From assembly GCA_023055425.1 (NCBI GenBank), contig JALGPY010000003.1, positions 67,006,991 to 67,070,990 of the forward strand: a DNA stretch of 64,000 nucleotides. Reading direction: 5' to 3'. How positions within the stretch are numbered: the first letter of the stretch is position 1; every line of letters starts with the position of its first letter. Below the pieces are notes generated by a model, which was not told the origin of the DNA, ran no database searches, and worked only from the letters and a program-made list of their open reading frames with translations. The position numbers and the translations under genes were made by a program. This stretch comes from Linanthus parryae. Taxonomy: Eukaryota; Streptophyta; Magnoliopsida; Ericales; Polemoniaceae. Positions 42,701 through 53,436 of the stretch are shown piece after piece.

Positions 42701-44177
42701 CTTATCTGCCGAGATAACAAACTATGCAATTGCGATCTCAAATGATCTAAAAGCTCATCTGCTAAGATGGTAGCTCTCATGAATGATTTCTATAATCTGC
42801 GAATCTATCTATTGGATAGCAAATTGTAGCGACAATACAAAGTGCAAATGTGACACTGCAAAAGGTGAGGTTTGCCAATACGCATGCGAATATTGAAAAT
42901 TGTTGTAACAAGAACAGCAAATAATACAAAGCGCTTTATTATTATGAGTCAAAATGACTTACAATTTATCTGTCTATATATCAGCTTACAAGCGAAAAGC
43001 TCAGACTGAGCTAATTACACGGCCAACATGGCTTACAATTCATCTAAATAGCAGCCTACAGGCGAAAGTTACACAGAAGAGAAAACCTTACTGTAAAAGG
43101 ATCGACCTACCGGTCCTAACAAAGGCTATGCGACATAATGGTCTGCGACCAAAGATTTGTAGCAAGTAGGGTCTTTCTATAAAACGAACGGCCTACAAAT
43201 GCTACAAGAGCTATGCGACGCTATGTTCAAGATCCCAGGATCTGACAAAGCCCCTGTCTGGTCTTCTGCCCAAGAGATGTGCCTGAGGAACCACCTGTTC
43301 CGGCGTATGCGACAGTGAAGAACAGGCAAGCAGCAACTCCTAGGGCAAGAGGCTCCTTGTCCACGGAGACGAGCAAAATGGCTCGCCACCCCGAGTTCAA
43401 GAACGTGGAGGCAAGAAATTCTCCTCCGGGAAAGCTAGAGGAGAAATCCGCCGTTCATTACGAATCGGTAAGAAGGTCAGTACGGCGCTGCACCTCGTCG
43501 GGAGGCGGCCGGAAACACGACCTGCAAACATAATAGACGAAGAAATTTTTTCGAGCGAGCATGATGTATTATGTGCATCTTCTTTATGATGGTTATGAAG
43601 ATCAATAAGCCTCGTAAATAAGATCTTGGAAGCTAGTTCTATGGCACAAAGCGCAAACTCAGGTTTCACAACTTGAAGTTGCCATTAATCAACGAAAGAC
43701 AAGCGTTGAAGCCAGCAGTGGTAAGAACTTATGGCAAGCCACATTTTGGGATGAAAGACCCAAGCAGTAGAAGGCAGGGTTTATATAGACCCAGTTGAAA
43801 CCCTTCAGTTGCTTAGCTGAGTCAGCAAAGCTTGGAAAAGGGGTAAGAATCAATCACTTACACCTTGAAAATAGGAAACATTCAATTACCCTACTAAAGG
43901 CTACGACGATTCAGTTGCGTATCCTAATTAATGACGGAAGGTCATGATACAGATGGACTTCCCAAGGAAAGCGTGCTTATTTGATAAGCAATTAGCGCAA
44001 AAATCAAGGCAGAATATCGCTAGCTGACGTCATAATTGATACGCACAAAGATATTCGAGCAAATCCCGGGAAGGGCAAAACGGGCATTCAAAGCCTTGAA
44101 TAAAAAAAAGGGGGGAGAAAACCTAGCAACATTACAATAATGTTTTAACATTTTGTTCAAAACAAATTTGTTATTGT
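42701..44177. other. Tat-plus noncoding stretch between the tandem array and the antisense gene
   Basis: No protein domain is recognised. The short frames at 43279-43533 (plus) and 43397-43669 (minus) are unsupported. A minus-strand TATA-like CTATATAAA lies near 43782-43790, in a GGGTTTATATAGACCC near-palindrome. A polypurine tract (eight A, six G, then AGAAAA; 44102-44121) ends the stretch. Such long 3' regions are usual in Tat elements. Confidence 0.6.
44102..44121 (+). promoter_or_regulatory. Internal polypurine tract, left of the antisense gene
   Basis: A8-G6-AGAAAA on the plus strand. A near-identical tract (AG-A6-G7-AGAAA) lies at 48561-48580, just beyond the other end of the antisense gene. 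The true 3' polypurine tract is at about 49318-49332. Confidence 0.6.
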
Positions 44178-47100
44178 TCAAAATAAGCCTTTAACTAGGG
44201 AGTCATCAGGAGTAAACTGACGTGACAAATTTGTCACTTGCTCCACTTCTCCCTTCAACTGCTCATAGTTGGCGCTCATTTCATGGAAGAGCTTCACAGC
44301 CTCTTTAGCTTTCTGCCTTTGCTTCTCAACCTTTTGCCCCTCAGCTGCGAGGTTATGGAAGCCGCGCTTCAAATTCACAGCCGCACGAATCTGGGTGACT
44401 CTGTTGACAAGATACCCGAATCCCAGCTTGCCCTGAACTTTGGCTTGAAGGTTTTGACACATGCTGAAAAGCAACTGCGCACTCTGAGGAGAGATGGTCG
44501 CAGGTGTAGCCGCAGACAGCTGCTCCAAAATCCAGATGGCCTCGGCCAAGAACAGCCTCCTGTTGAAAGGCTCTATCTCCAAGGACCTCGCAAATGATCG
44601 AGGATAGGAGAGACGCATTTGGACCAGCCAGTCCACATCAGCTTGCTTCAAACCTAACCATGTTGATTCAAGTTAGAATATCAAGCTTGTAAACGAAGAA
44701 TGCTAGATGCGAACGACAATAATGGTAACGTACCAGTTCCTTCAAGGATTTCGCGCAAGGAAGGGATGCGCATTACTGGGGCAGCTGAAGACTGTCCTCG
44801 CTCCATGGCTCTTCTATCAGCTGCGAGCTCTAGCTCCTCATAGTTGGCAGGAAGGGTATAGGCCACACCAGGTGTGGTTGCAGCTCCTACTTGTGAACTC
44901 CAAAAGTTCCATGCTTGAGGAATCTCTGGAGGCTCAATCCCTGCTGAAGGAATGGCAATAGTAGAAGTTGCTGCTCGGTTAGGAACGCCTTCAGGTGCAA
45001 AAGGCTCATTCGACTCAGGAGCACTCATTTGAACATTCACATTCGCATGTGATCCAACATCTCCCGTGATCTGCTCACGAATCCCAGCTTCAGCAGCGTC
45101 TGCTCCCATTTCTTCAGTAGCAGCATGGGTATCTTCCTCCATCAACACGGTGTCAGCCTCGGCATCATCGGAAACTTCGATGACATCCTCTAAGGGCTCT
45201 CCCGCATATTCAGCAGCCGCGACGGGCTTCTCGGTATGAGAACTTGGCACCGGGACATAAGATGCAGAAGGTTGACTCCTCTGTCCCAACATAGCTTCAC
45301 CAGCATTACCTGCGGTACAAGACAAGACGATGTGAGATAACTTGTGTCAAACAATATTTTATTATTTTGATAAACCAAGAGCGAGCACCTCCACGCATAG
45401 GTGGGATTGCAGCATCTTCGTCATATGCTAAGGACGCGATACCATGTCCTATTAATGTGTTTTCATTAAGCATATCCTTAAGGTGAGCGTGACCTGGGGT
45501 GCGAAGAAACCAGTCATGATGGTGAGCGAGTTACTAAACCTAGTTCACAAGCAATGTTCAATGATTACCTGAAGGTTCACCGCACTTGCTTACTAGCCAG
45601 CGGCGAATGTCAGCTTTCGATAAGCCATGCTTTAACGCACCAACAATCACGTCTCGGTAAGTTACCGCAAGATTAAAAATCTCACCTTCGTTGCCGCCTG
45701 CGATCTCCTCAAAGTCTGTCTGAGCCTGCTCCAGAGCAGCCGCATCCTCTTCTTGAGCCGCATCTTCCTCATCAACTTGAGGAGCCGCATCTTCTGGAAC
45801 CGCATCTTCCTCATCGGATTGACGCACCAAGTCGTCGACATGTTGCTCTTCCAGGCTCCTATGCTTTATGCGTTCAATTTCCTCTTCTTCTCGCTTCCTT
45901 CTTCTTTCAGCAGCCTCCGCAGCTGTTCTCCTAGACTCAGCAAGGATGTCCTCGTCTATGGTTTCGTTGGAAACAACAGAGTGAGAACCTCATCATCTTC
46001 ATCTGCAAAGGAATAAATTGTTCAGTCAAGTTTGCGAAAGTTAAGATAATGAGAAGAGATGTACGATTGAGATACCTCCCGACTCTTCATCTTGTATCTC
46101 ATCTCTCTCTCCTTCTCTGACATCTTCGACTCTTTCTTCTTCTTCTTCATCGTCATCTCTTTCTCTCGCCTCCCTTCTCTCCTCCTCCTCTTCCTCCTGA
46201 CCAAACGGAACAAAGGTCTCCACTGTGAGCTCTTTCCGCGCCCTGCTTGTCATGCGACCTTTACCTTTGTCCTTGGAAGTAAGGGATCTCGCAGGAGGGG
46301 AAGTTGGAGCGCTCCTAGGGGAAGAGATTGTGATTCCCTTCTGCCTTGGACTTTTTGCCCTGGGAGAAGAAGTTGCTGGAGGAGACGGATCGTTCCTGGG
46401 TGGAGACAAGGCTGGAGTATTGTCTATCTGCGAGTCAGCAAAAACATCAATGACCTCGCGAATTCGGGCCTCTACTGCGGGAGCCATTCTCATTGCTAGG
46501 CGAACTGGTTCACCCTGACTTCTCCGGCAACAATGTTGTCGACCAGCGACTTGGAGCGCTCACCAGATGCGAACCTCCTCACATAGCACTACAGCAGAAA
46601 ATGGAGCATAAGTTTCGACGCATCGGAATAAAGAAACTTAACACGTGCAAGAGAGATTGTTTACCTTGGTGAAAGTTTCGCTGTATTTGATGACATGCGA
46701 ATCACCTTTCTTAACTGCGGCCATATTTTCTTCAAGGATGGTAGAGGGGCACAAGTGATTCTCATGACCCAGCAATGAGTAGCAGCCATATTGAGAGTCA
46801 TCCAAGCTGCAGTTAGGACGGAAAGGAAAGGAATTCCTCTTGATCACAGGAGCTCTGCTTGGCCGAGGGGCTGACTGTGTCTCAAACCTTGCCTGCTGGG
46901 TATTCCAATAGGCAACCCAATTCTTGGAGTAGCCACCTGCGCGGTTACCTGGGGGTTGCTCGAAGGGAAGGTTGCTCCTTAAAATAGTTTTGCACTCGAC
47001 AGACAATAGTCGTTTGTAGCAGCCCTTTTTGATGGACTGCGGCCAGATCGAGGGTGCCACCGCATCAAAGCCAAACTGGGGAGAAACGCGAGTAGGATCG

Positions 47101-48545
47101 ACATCCACCGTGATCCTCTCGTACCTAGGAGTAAGCTCGCGAACATACTCCGCAAGAGCGGGAAGAGAAACTTTTAGACACCAACAGAAGAATTCGCGAT
47201 AGCGCTCATGGAAACGCTTCTCGCCCTCGAAAAGAAGATCTTCCGAGAAAGCAACGGCCTTGGAAGGATACAATTTGGGAACCATCGCACATTCTCAACG
47301 CGCGTAGCATAAGGCCTAGCTGTAAACTCGCTGCGATCGTCGCATATCAGGCTCCAGGTACACTTAAGAAAGTGAGTTCCAAACCATCTTGCAGCCCTGC
47401 CACTGTTACGCTCTTCCTCCGCACCCGGGACACACCACCTACTGGGCTTAGAAGGAACAGGAGCATAAGAGGGCCATCACTCGAAGTCCCACATAGTCAG
47501 GAATGCAATGTTGACATAGCTCAGCACATCGAGGCGGTCGCGGGAGTCCTTGGTTGCTACAACCAGTTGATCCAATCTGTGGTACAGGGTGCCCAAGACT
47601 AGTGGCCCAAGTGCGACTCTTTGACCTAGGGTCAGTTTCACAGCAAGGGGAAGGACATGATAGAAAAACCCCATCATGGGGATGGCCATCAATCAAATAC
47701 CTCGACAACCAGGCGCAGAGGAAAGCACACAGAGTCAGATGGTACCCTTTACCATTCATGTAATTCTTCGCCTTGGGGTCCTGGCTCAGAAGTTTCTTGG
47801 TGATGCTACTATTCGCATAATCGCGAAAAAAGTACTGCACCCACTTGCCCCAAGTGTTCTTCGCAGATGTATCAACCAGTTGCCAGTCGGGAAGAAGCTT
47901 CGCAGGTGTCCACCGGCTGGAAATTTTCTTTACCTCTGACAAGCATTCCTCCATCTGCTTGTACAGAGCAAGCTCTGGATCAGTCCTCAAGGGACTCAGA
48001 GGATCCACCTCACCCACAGGAGAAAGATCATATAGCTTGTGTACATATTCAAGAGTGGGAGACCCCTCGAACTCAGCAAAGTGGAATGTGTGAGTCGCAT
48101 GCGAGTAGCGCGAGAGAAGGTTTAAAAGCATGGACTGGTCCAGCTTCACGGCACCACCCTTCATAGCACGGACTGCGAAATATATGCCAGCATTGTTCAA
48201 AGCGATGGCATGATGGGTCAATACATGATCAATCCATTCATCCATAAAGTCCAATTTCTGAACAAACGCTTGAGTGGAAATCACAGTATACGGGAAGAAC
48301 CCATTTTCAACCCCCAATCGAACCACATCCTTGGAATCGATCAATTCGAGCATGGCCGCGTTAACAGGAGGGTTCAGTGTTTGCAACTCTTCAGCAGGAA
48401 CAGGGGTTGGCAGGTTCTTCACCTTAACCCTAGCATGGTAAAAGTCTTTGCCACCCAGATAGGGGGCTTTCCGCCATAAAGTCTGGGGAAGATCAGGTAT
48501 TTCTTCGACCTCTTTAACGGGTTTGGTTCCTTTTGTCTTTGCCAT
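44178..48545 (-). CDS. Antisense multi-exon gene (aORF) of Tat-plus
   Basis: Minus-strand gene between pol and the 3' LTR. Predicted exons: 48545-46665, 46588-46076, 46002 or 45988-45569, 45448-45389, 45309-44734 and 44653-44178. All five introns (about 76, 73-87, 120, 79 and 80 nt) have GT...AG ends, and reading phase is kept (phase 1) across the last four. Exon 1 begins MAKTKGTKPVKEVEEIPDL and encodes a roughly 600-residue globular region (WRKAPYLGGKDFYHARVKV, WGKWVQYFFRDYANSS). Exons 2-5 encode acidic and S/P/A-rich linkers, and exon 6 a helical, coiled-coil-like end. Exon 1 has two probable frameshifts (about 47690, 47290) and a stop (about 47477); exon 2 has one frameshift (about 46520). 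Antisense extra frames are known in Tat elements (Grande, Retand). Similarity to plant mobile-domain or plant transposon-protein families is possible but untested. Function unknown. Confidence 0.75.
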
Positions 48546-49317
48546 TATTGCGGAAAAGCAAGAAAAAAGGGGGGGAGAAATACATATACTTTAGTTTGAA
48601 TTTCAAGAATCAGTTTGAATCTCAGTTCAGTTCGAAGCAACGACGCTTTTTCAGAAGGAAGATGAACAGTTCAGTGTCAATTTTGGGTTTTGAAAGTTCA
48701 GAATCGTTTACATTACTGGGAATTTCAGAAACCCTACATTCAAATATTTACAATATGGGGATTAGATCAATTCTGAGTTTAAAGAACGAGGTCTCCTTCG
48801 CAGTCTCCAACGAAGTGGCATGATTCAGATAGTTATGGGTTTGCAGATCTAATACAGTTCGAAGCATATATCAGTGCAATAAATGGAATCGAGCAAGGCC
48901 AACCTTGTTTTGGTAAAGCTTGCTTGGATGCGGACAGTTGAAGAAGACGATTGACAAGAAATAATTGATGATTGATTATTTGAATCTGCTCTTGAAGGCT
49001 TCCGGGTATCATTCACTTTATGAGAAAGAAGTGATGCTTTGCAACAATGGAGAGCACAAAGTATTTATCCAAAAACAATGAAGGGTTGCGTCCTTTCAGT
49101 AGTCGAATCGCAACTGTCACCATCGAATCGCGCAATCACAGGTTAAGCTGACGTCACGCCTAAAACCCTAAAAGATCAGACGGCACGACTCTAGGGATTT
49201 TAGGTCATAATGACACGCACGGGGGCTGAGTTTGCGTGTATTTGAATTGGTGCGTGGCGGCGACGCGTACATTGGTTCCTGCGCATGGAAGCCTATCTGG
49301 CTATGCGTCTTCACGCG
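48546..49317 (-). promoter_or_regulatory. Upstream region of the antisense gene, with candidate TATA box
   Basis: No open frame. On the minus strand GGATAAATAC (TATA-like core at 49062-49068) lies about 515 nt before the ATG at 48545. The polypurine tract at 48561-48580 appears in the antisense transcript as a polypyrimidine run just before the start codon. Promoter assignment is inference. Confidence 0.35.
48561..48580 (+). promoter_or_regulatory. Internal polypurine tract, right of the antisense gene
   Basis: AG-A6-G7-AGAAA on the plus strand, close to the 44102-44121 tract in sequence. It starts 16 nt outside the start codon of the antisense gene. Confidence 0.6.
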
Positions 49318-49332
49318 CAGAAAGGGGGCTAA
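49318..49332 (+). promoter_or_regulatory. Polypurine tract of Tat-plus
   Basis: AGAAAGGGGGCTAA directly before the TG of the 3' LTR at 49333, the expected priming site for plus-strand DNA. Confidence 0.8.
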
Positions 49333-49965
49333 TGTAGATAGTGCTTTCTAGACAGGCAGATCTTAGCCACGTGGTAATCATCTAGCACACCATACTGTGC
49401 TTCACTCACACTGGATCACTAGCCGTGCTGATCCACGTGGGGGCTGCGAGACAGGGCCCTCGCATACCATCTCACGGGACTTGTAGGGACTTAGTGGTTT
49501 GGAGGCTAGAGAAAGTCCTGTCGCGCGCGAGCGACAACCAATCCCGCGCGCGACCCCTAGTAACTGCTTTTGAGAGATTTATGGCACGAGCTCTATAAAC
49601 CCGGTCAACCCGGTCAAACCCGGTCAACCTCGTAACGGTTCTGGTATACGCGGATAACGTGCTGTAACAGACCCTATATATGCGGACGAACGTGCCGTTG
49701 TGGTTAATCTAATTAAGCCGCCATTGATGGGCGCATTAACCACACTACAACGGTCACATTCTCTGTTATATATAGTATCGTTAACCCTTCCATACAAGGG
49801 AGAACCACCTGAGATACGCGAAAGCTCTGCCAAAACCCTGTATCTCTCTCATACAGTGCTATTGCCTTACTCTCTCCCTACACACGACCCAACACTTCCT
49901 GTGTTATTTCTATCCTCTGCTCTTGGTGTATATTGAATTCTCTCTGCAGGATTCTCGCGTACACA
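49333..49965 (+). repeat. 3' LTR of Tat-plus
   Basis: 633 bp, the same length as the 5' LTR, with about two dozen substitutions and no length change by eye. Ends CGCGTACACA and is followed by aatat, the probable right TSD. Confidence 0.95.
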
Positions 49966-50257
49966 AATATTAAGTGTGTAAGTTATTAGAAAATAGGATA
50001 GAAAGAAAGTACAACCACCCACCCACTCCTAAGCTTTGGCCTACCCGAGATACTATGTAATTGGGTTTTGAGGCGTTTCATTGGAGTTCGGGTTGGAAGC
50101 CTACTGTTTGGGTGATCAAAGGTCGGGGTTCATTTTTTAAAAGTCTTGTAGTTATAAATTTGAAGTCTTGGGAACATTTAGTTCATGAAGGTGGTCATTT
50201 CATTTACGATATATACTTTGTTGAGTAAGAGACTTATGGAGTTGTTTTCTTTTGTAG
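49966..50257 (+). other. Tekay leader, continued after the Tat insertion
   Basis: Noncoding leader. Its last bases, TTGTTTTCTTTTGTAG, form a strong splice-acceptor-like sequence directly before the ATG at 50258. Confidence 0.65.
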
Positions 50258-50902
50258 ATGGCTATAACAACCGCTAGGAAACGTGTGTTGCCCGTTGAGA
50301 AGCACCCGATTATGACACCTTGAGTCGAGGGTGAGGATCTCACGGCGTTTCGTGATCGCGTCGTTCAGTTTTGTGAGCAAATGTTCGTTACATTGGAGTT
50401 TCCTCGGTACCGGAATCCAGCTTTTTAGGCTTATTGTATGGTGAAAGCACTTCCTATGGGACCCATGTTTGGAGACATAATAGCAAAGTATAGCAACCTT
50501 ATGGACAATTTCAACCGAATGAATGCTAGAGATTATCTCTACCAAGGTGAATGGAGGGTGAGCGCCGATTTCATATGCAAATTGTTGATGGAGGTTCACT
50601 TGAAGTGGCAAGGCTACACGGTTATTGAAGTAAATCCTATTGAAGCCAAGGAGGTGATCAACATAGACTCCAGTGATGATGAAGAAGTGATCGTTATAGA
50701 CACCAGTGATGATGAAGAGGTGATATTTATAGACTCTAGTGATGGCGAGGAGGTCGAATAGGACCCTATGGAATATGATGAATTTGAGGAAGACCCCATG
50801 GAATATGATGGGAGTGAAGAAGACCCAAGTGAGGGTGAAAAGTTCGAGTATGATGCCGATGATGATGAGGAGTTGGATGAGAGTGATGAAGACGAGGATT
50901 AA
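50258..50902 (+). pseudogene. Extra open frame upstream of Tekay gag, with tandem SIM-like repeats
   Basis: One frame of 215 codons from ATG 50258 (MAITTARKRVLPVEKHP) to TAA 50900, broken by three in-frame stops (TGA near 50321, TAG near 50426, TAG 50759-50761). The N-terminal half looks globular (DLTAFRDRVVQFCEQMF, YLYQGEWRVSADFICKLL). Three 33-bp tandem units (50651-50683, 50684-50716, 50717-50749) encode EVINIDSSDDE, EVIVIDTSDDE and EVIFIDSSDGE. Each fits a SUMO-interacting motif: a V/I-rich core followed by Asp, Ser/Thr and acidic residues. The tail is highly acidic with a repeated DPMEYD. It is neither gag nor a known pol domain. Uniform frame across the stops suggests it was once a real protein; function unknown. 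Confidence 0.7.
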
Positions 50903-51896
50903 GCATGTTAGAACTTCTTTTAATTCCTAGACTTGATGAATTTTTGAGTTTTATTAATTGGTTTGAATAAGGCAATGATGCCAAACAATGCTTTGAAGTT
51001 TCTTGAATGATTTTCGTATAGCCACTTTTGGGCTAGAGTTAAATTCTTAGCGATTTACTTTAAGGATGATGATTAATGCTCATGTTTTGAGGACCCGATT
51101 TGGGAGTTTAAAAAATTTAGTTTTCTGATTTTGGATTATAAGTTGATGAATTAAGATTGTCTTGTGTATTGTTAGCATTGATTAAGTGCATAGAAAGCGT
51201 TCATGGAGTTAGAACGTGAAAACTTTGATTTTTGGGGTAGTTTGATTCTGCGCAGCCGTGGGTTTTTGTTGTAACAGACGTATTTAATTTTGGAGTTATT
51301 TTTCCCAGAATTTTTCCCAGAAATTAGACATACCCAGGTATGTCCCATAAAAATTTCATCCCCATATCAGTTTCTGAGAATTAGTTACGAATTTTCAAAG
51401 TTGGTTGTGTAGTAGCAGAATTGCAAAGTGACTAGCTGTAGAATTTTTGATGTTTACCTATCTTTAGACCTTTCTTGAATCTCAAATTCTTTTGGAAGTC
51501 ATTAGACACGTTTGGATAATTCTGGGTGAAAGCATAGCTCATTTTCAGAATTTTAATGTCAGTTTAAGACCTTTCAAAGTCAAAGTTTATGTTCTGGTGG
51601 TCTGTGACAGCAGCTGTAGTATTCTCTGCACAACTTGAGTTCTACAATTTATTGAGTTGATTCTTCTTGAATACGAAATTAGACTCAGAGAGATTGTTGC
51701 AAACCAAATTTCATAATTTTTGCTTGACCGATAAATCATTTTTCCAATATTTTAAGAAGGATGAAAAATGAGATGTGATCAGCCTATGTGTATATGCATG
51801 TTTAATTGAGTAATTGCTGATCAATGTGTGACACTACTTGCCTAATTGCGCGTTACACGCCATGTATTCATGTTCACTTGTAATTCATGATGATTT
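50903..51896 (+). other. Tekay region between the extra frame and gag
   Basis: About 1 kb without a credible open frame. It contains TTAGACTCAGAGAG (51679-51692) and an ATTAGACACGTTTGGATAAT block (51500 area), which resemble segments of the gag-only LTR (1329-1342 and about 1505-1530). An LTR-related or intron-like origin is possible. Confidence 0.5.
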
Positions 51897-53436
51897 ATGA
51901 ATAATACAATAGGCTATAGTGTAGGGATTATGACTGATAGGCCACATCAATACTACACCAGGAGAAATCGTCAAGTACCGATGGCAACCCCAAACAACAA
52001 CAACAACATGGAGCAGTTCTTTGCTCAATTTTCTCAAATGGCTCAGAACATGAACCAAGGGGAGCCGAATGCAGCCAACTGGGCGAAGAAAGTGGCTGAC
52101 ATGAAGCCTGGGAACTTTACAGGCAATGAGGATCCTGTTGAGCTCGAAGACTCGAACGATGAGATGGATAAGATCCTTGAGCTAGTTGAGTGCCCTGAAA
52201 ACCGCAAGGTTGTTTGCGCGGTATTCTACCTGAAGAATGAAGCAAAAAATATGGTGGAGGAGCACGCGTCAGAACTTCTTGGCTCAACCCAATTTCAATT
52301 GGGAGGCTCTTCAGACTGCACTTCGCACTCGCTTCTATCCGGACCATGCCCAGTATCAGAAGTACATCGACTTTGTGAATCTGACACATGGGAATGGTTC
52401 TGTGACCGTGTACTTTAAGAAGTTCATGGAACTATCTCGATTCGCTGGTCAACTGATGACTGATGAGGCGACCAAGGTTAGGAAATTCATGTCAGGTCTG
52501 CAACTCCATCTGCAGAAAGACTTGATCTGCAGAACGTATGATACTCTTCCGGAGGCATGTGATAGAGATACAGCTGTTTGGCGCATTCAAGAGGCGCAAG
52601 ACTAGAAGCGAGGAAAGCGAAAGATTGAGAGCGCTGGAGGCTATGGCAACAATCAGGGTAGGAACAACCAAAGTAGTAAAGACAAGAGATTCAAGCCCAA
52701 CCAGGGAGGAAGTTACCAGCATCAGTACCGTGGTAACAAGCAGAGAAATGGAGACGAACCACCTCGCCGCTACATCTGCAAGAAGTGTCAGCAGAATCAT
52801 CTTGAAAAGGACTGCCAAGGAAACCTTGTCAATTTCCACAACTGCGGCAAGAAAGGTCACCGTGCTTTTGAGTGACGATTGAGACCAACTGGTAACCAAC
52901 AGGGGAACCAGAGAGGAAATTATCAAGGAAACCGGCAGTTCAACTACAACAATCAGGACGGAAACAAGAACTATGGGAACCGCAACTACCAGAATAATGG
53001 AGGCAACAATTATGGCAGGCAGCAAGTGAACAACCAGGGTAATGGAAGGAACAATGGAGTTCAGAACGGGAATGGGAACAACAACGCTCCAGCTAATGGC
53101 AACAACAACAATGGGACTGGTACATCAGGAACCACAGTACCGAACGGGAATGTTGCACGGATTGCTGTGATGAACAGGACTGAGGTAGAAGAAGCGAATG
53201 GAGTAGTCATTGGTACATTTCTTGTCCATGATCAACCAGCATTTACTCTATTTGATTCTGGAGCATCGTATTCATTAATTTCGTCATCATTTGTGGAAAA
53301 GTTGAGTCTCAATAAGCCTTCTAGAATATCCATCCCTGAAGCTACCCCAACCGGTCATATAACAGTATGTGATACCATATTTAAAGGGGTAGAAGTTAAG
53401 ATCATGGCCAGTACCTTGCCAGCGAATCTAATATAA
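51897..53436 (+). pseudogene. gag: Tekay gag and protease
   Basis: The likely gag start is ATG 51928 (MTDRPHQYYTRRNRQVP); an upstream in-frame ATG at 51897 is also possible. The capsid domain runs from ANWAKKVADMKPGNFTGNE through LRTRFYPDHAQYQKYIDF, with a frameshift near 52245. A stop follows RIQEAQD at 52603. Of two knuckles, the first reads ICKKCQQNHLEKDC. The second, FHNCGKKGHRAFE, has lost its first Cys (Phe) and its last Cys (TGA). After an N/G-rich stretch the protease appears as FLVHDQPAFTLFDSGASYSL, with the active-site DSG, and stops at 53436. The capsid resembles that of the gag-only element at 3468. Confidence 0.87.

Larger units (their letters stand above)
35203..49965 (+). mobile_element. 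Tat-plus: Tat-lineage Ty3/gypsy element with an antisense gene
   Basis: Two 633-bp LTRs (35203-35835, 49333-49965), primer region at 35836, gag-protease-RT-RNase H-archaeal RNase H-integrase to 42105, a noncoding and tandem-repeat stretch, an antisense multi-exon gene (44178-48545) and a purine tract before the 3' LTR. The flanks actat and aatat agree at four of five bases, a probable aged TSD. I count about two dozen differences between the LTRs by eye (roughly 96% identity). An RT deletion and a lost integrase Asp show it is dead. Confidence 0.93.

Noticed and set aside
43177..43669. Short frames on both strands between the tandem array and the antisense gene
   Set aside because: No domain, no clear start or splice support, and no match to the other Tat copy in the window.
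52492..53025. Hydrophobic minus-strand frame opposite Tekay gag
   Set aside because: Same effect as above: the reverse of an Asn/Gly/Gln-rich gag tail looks like membrane segments.
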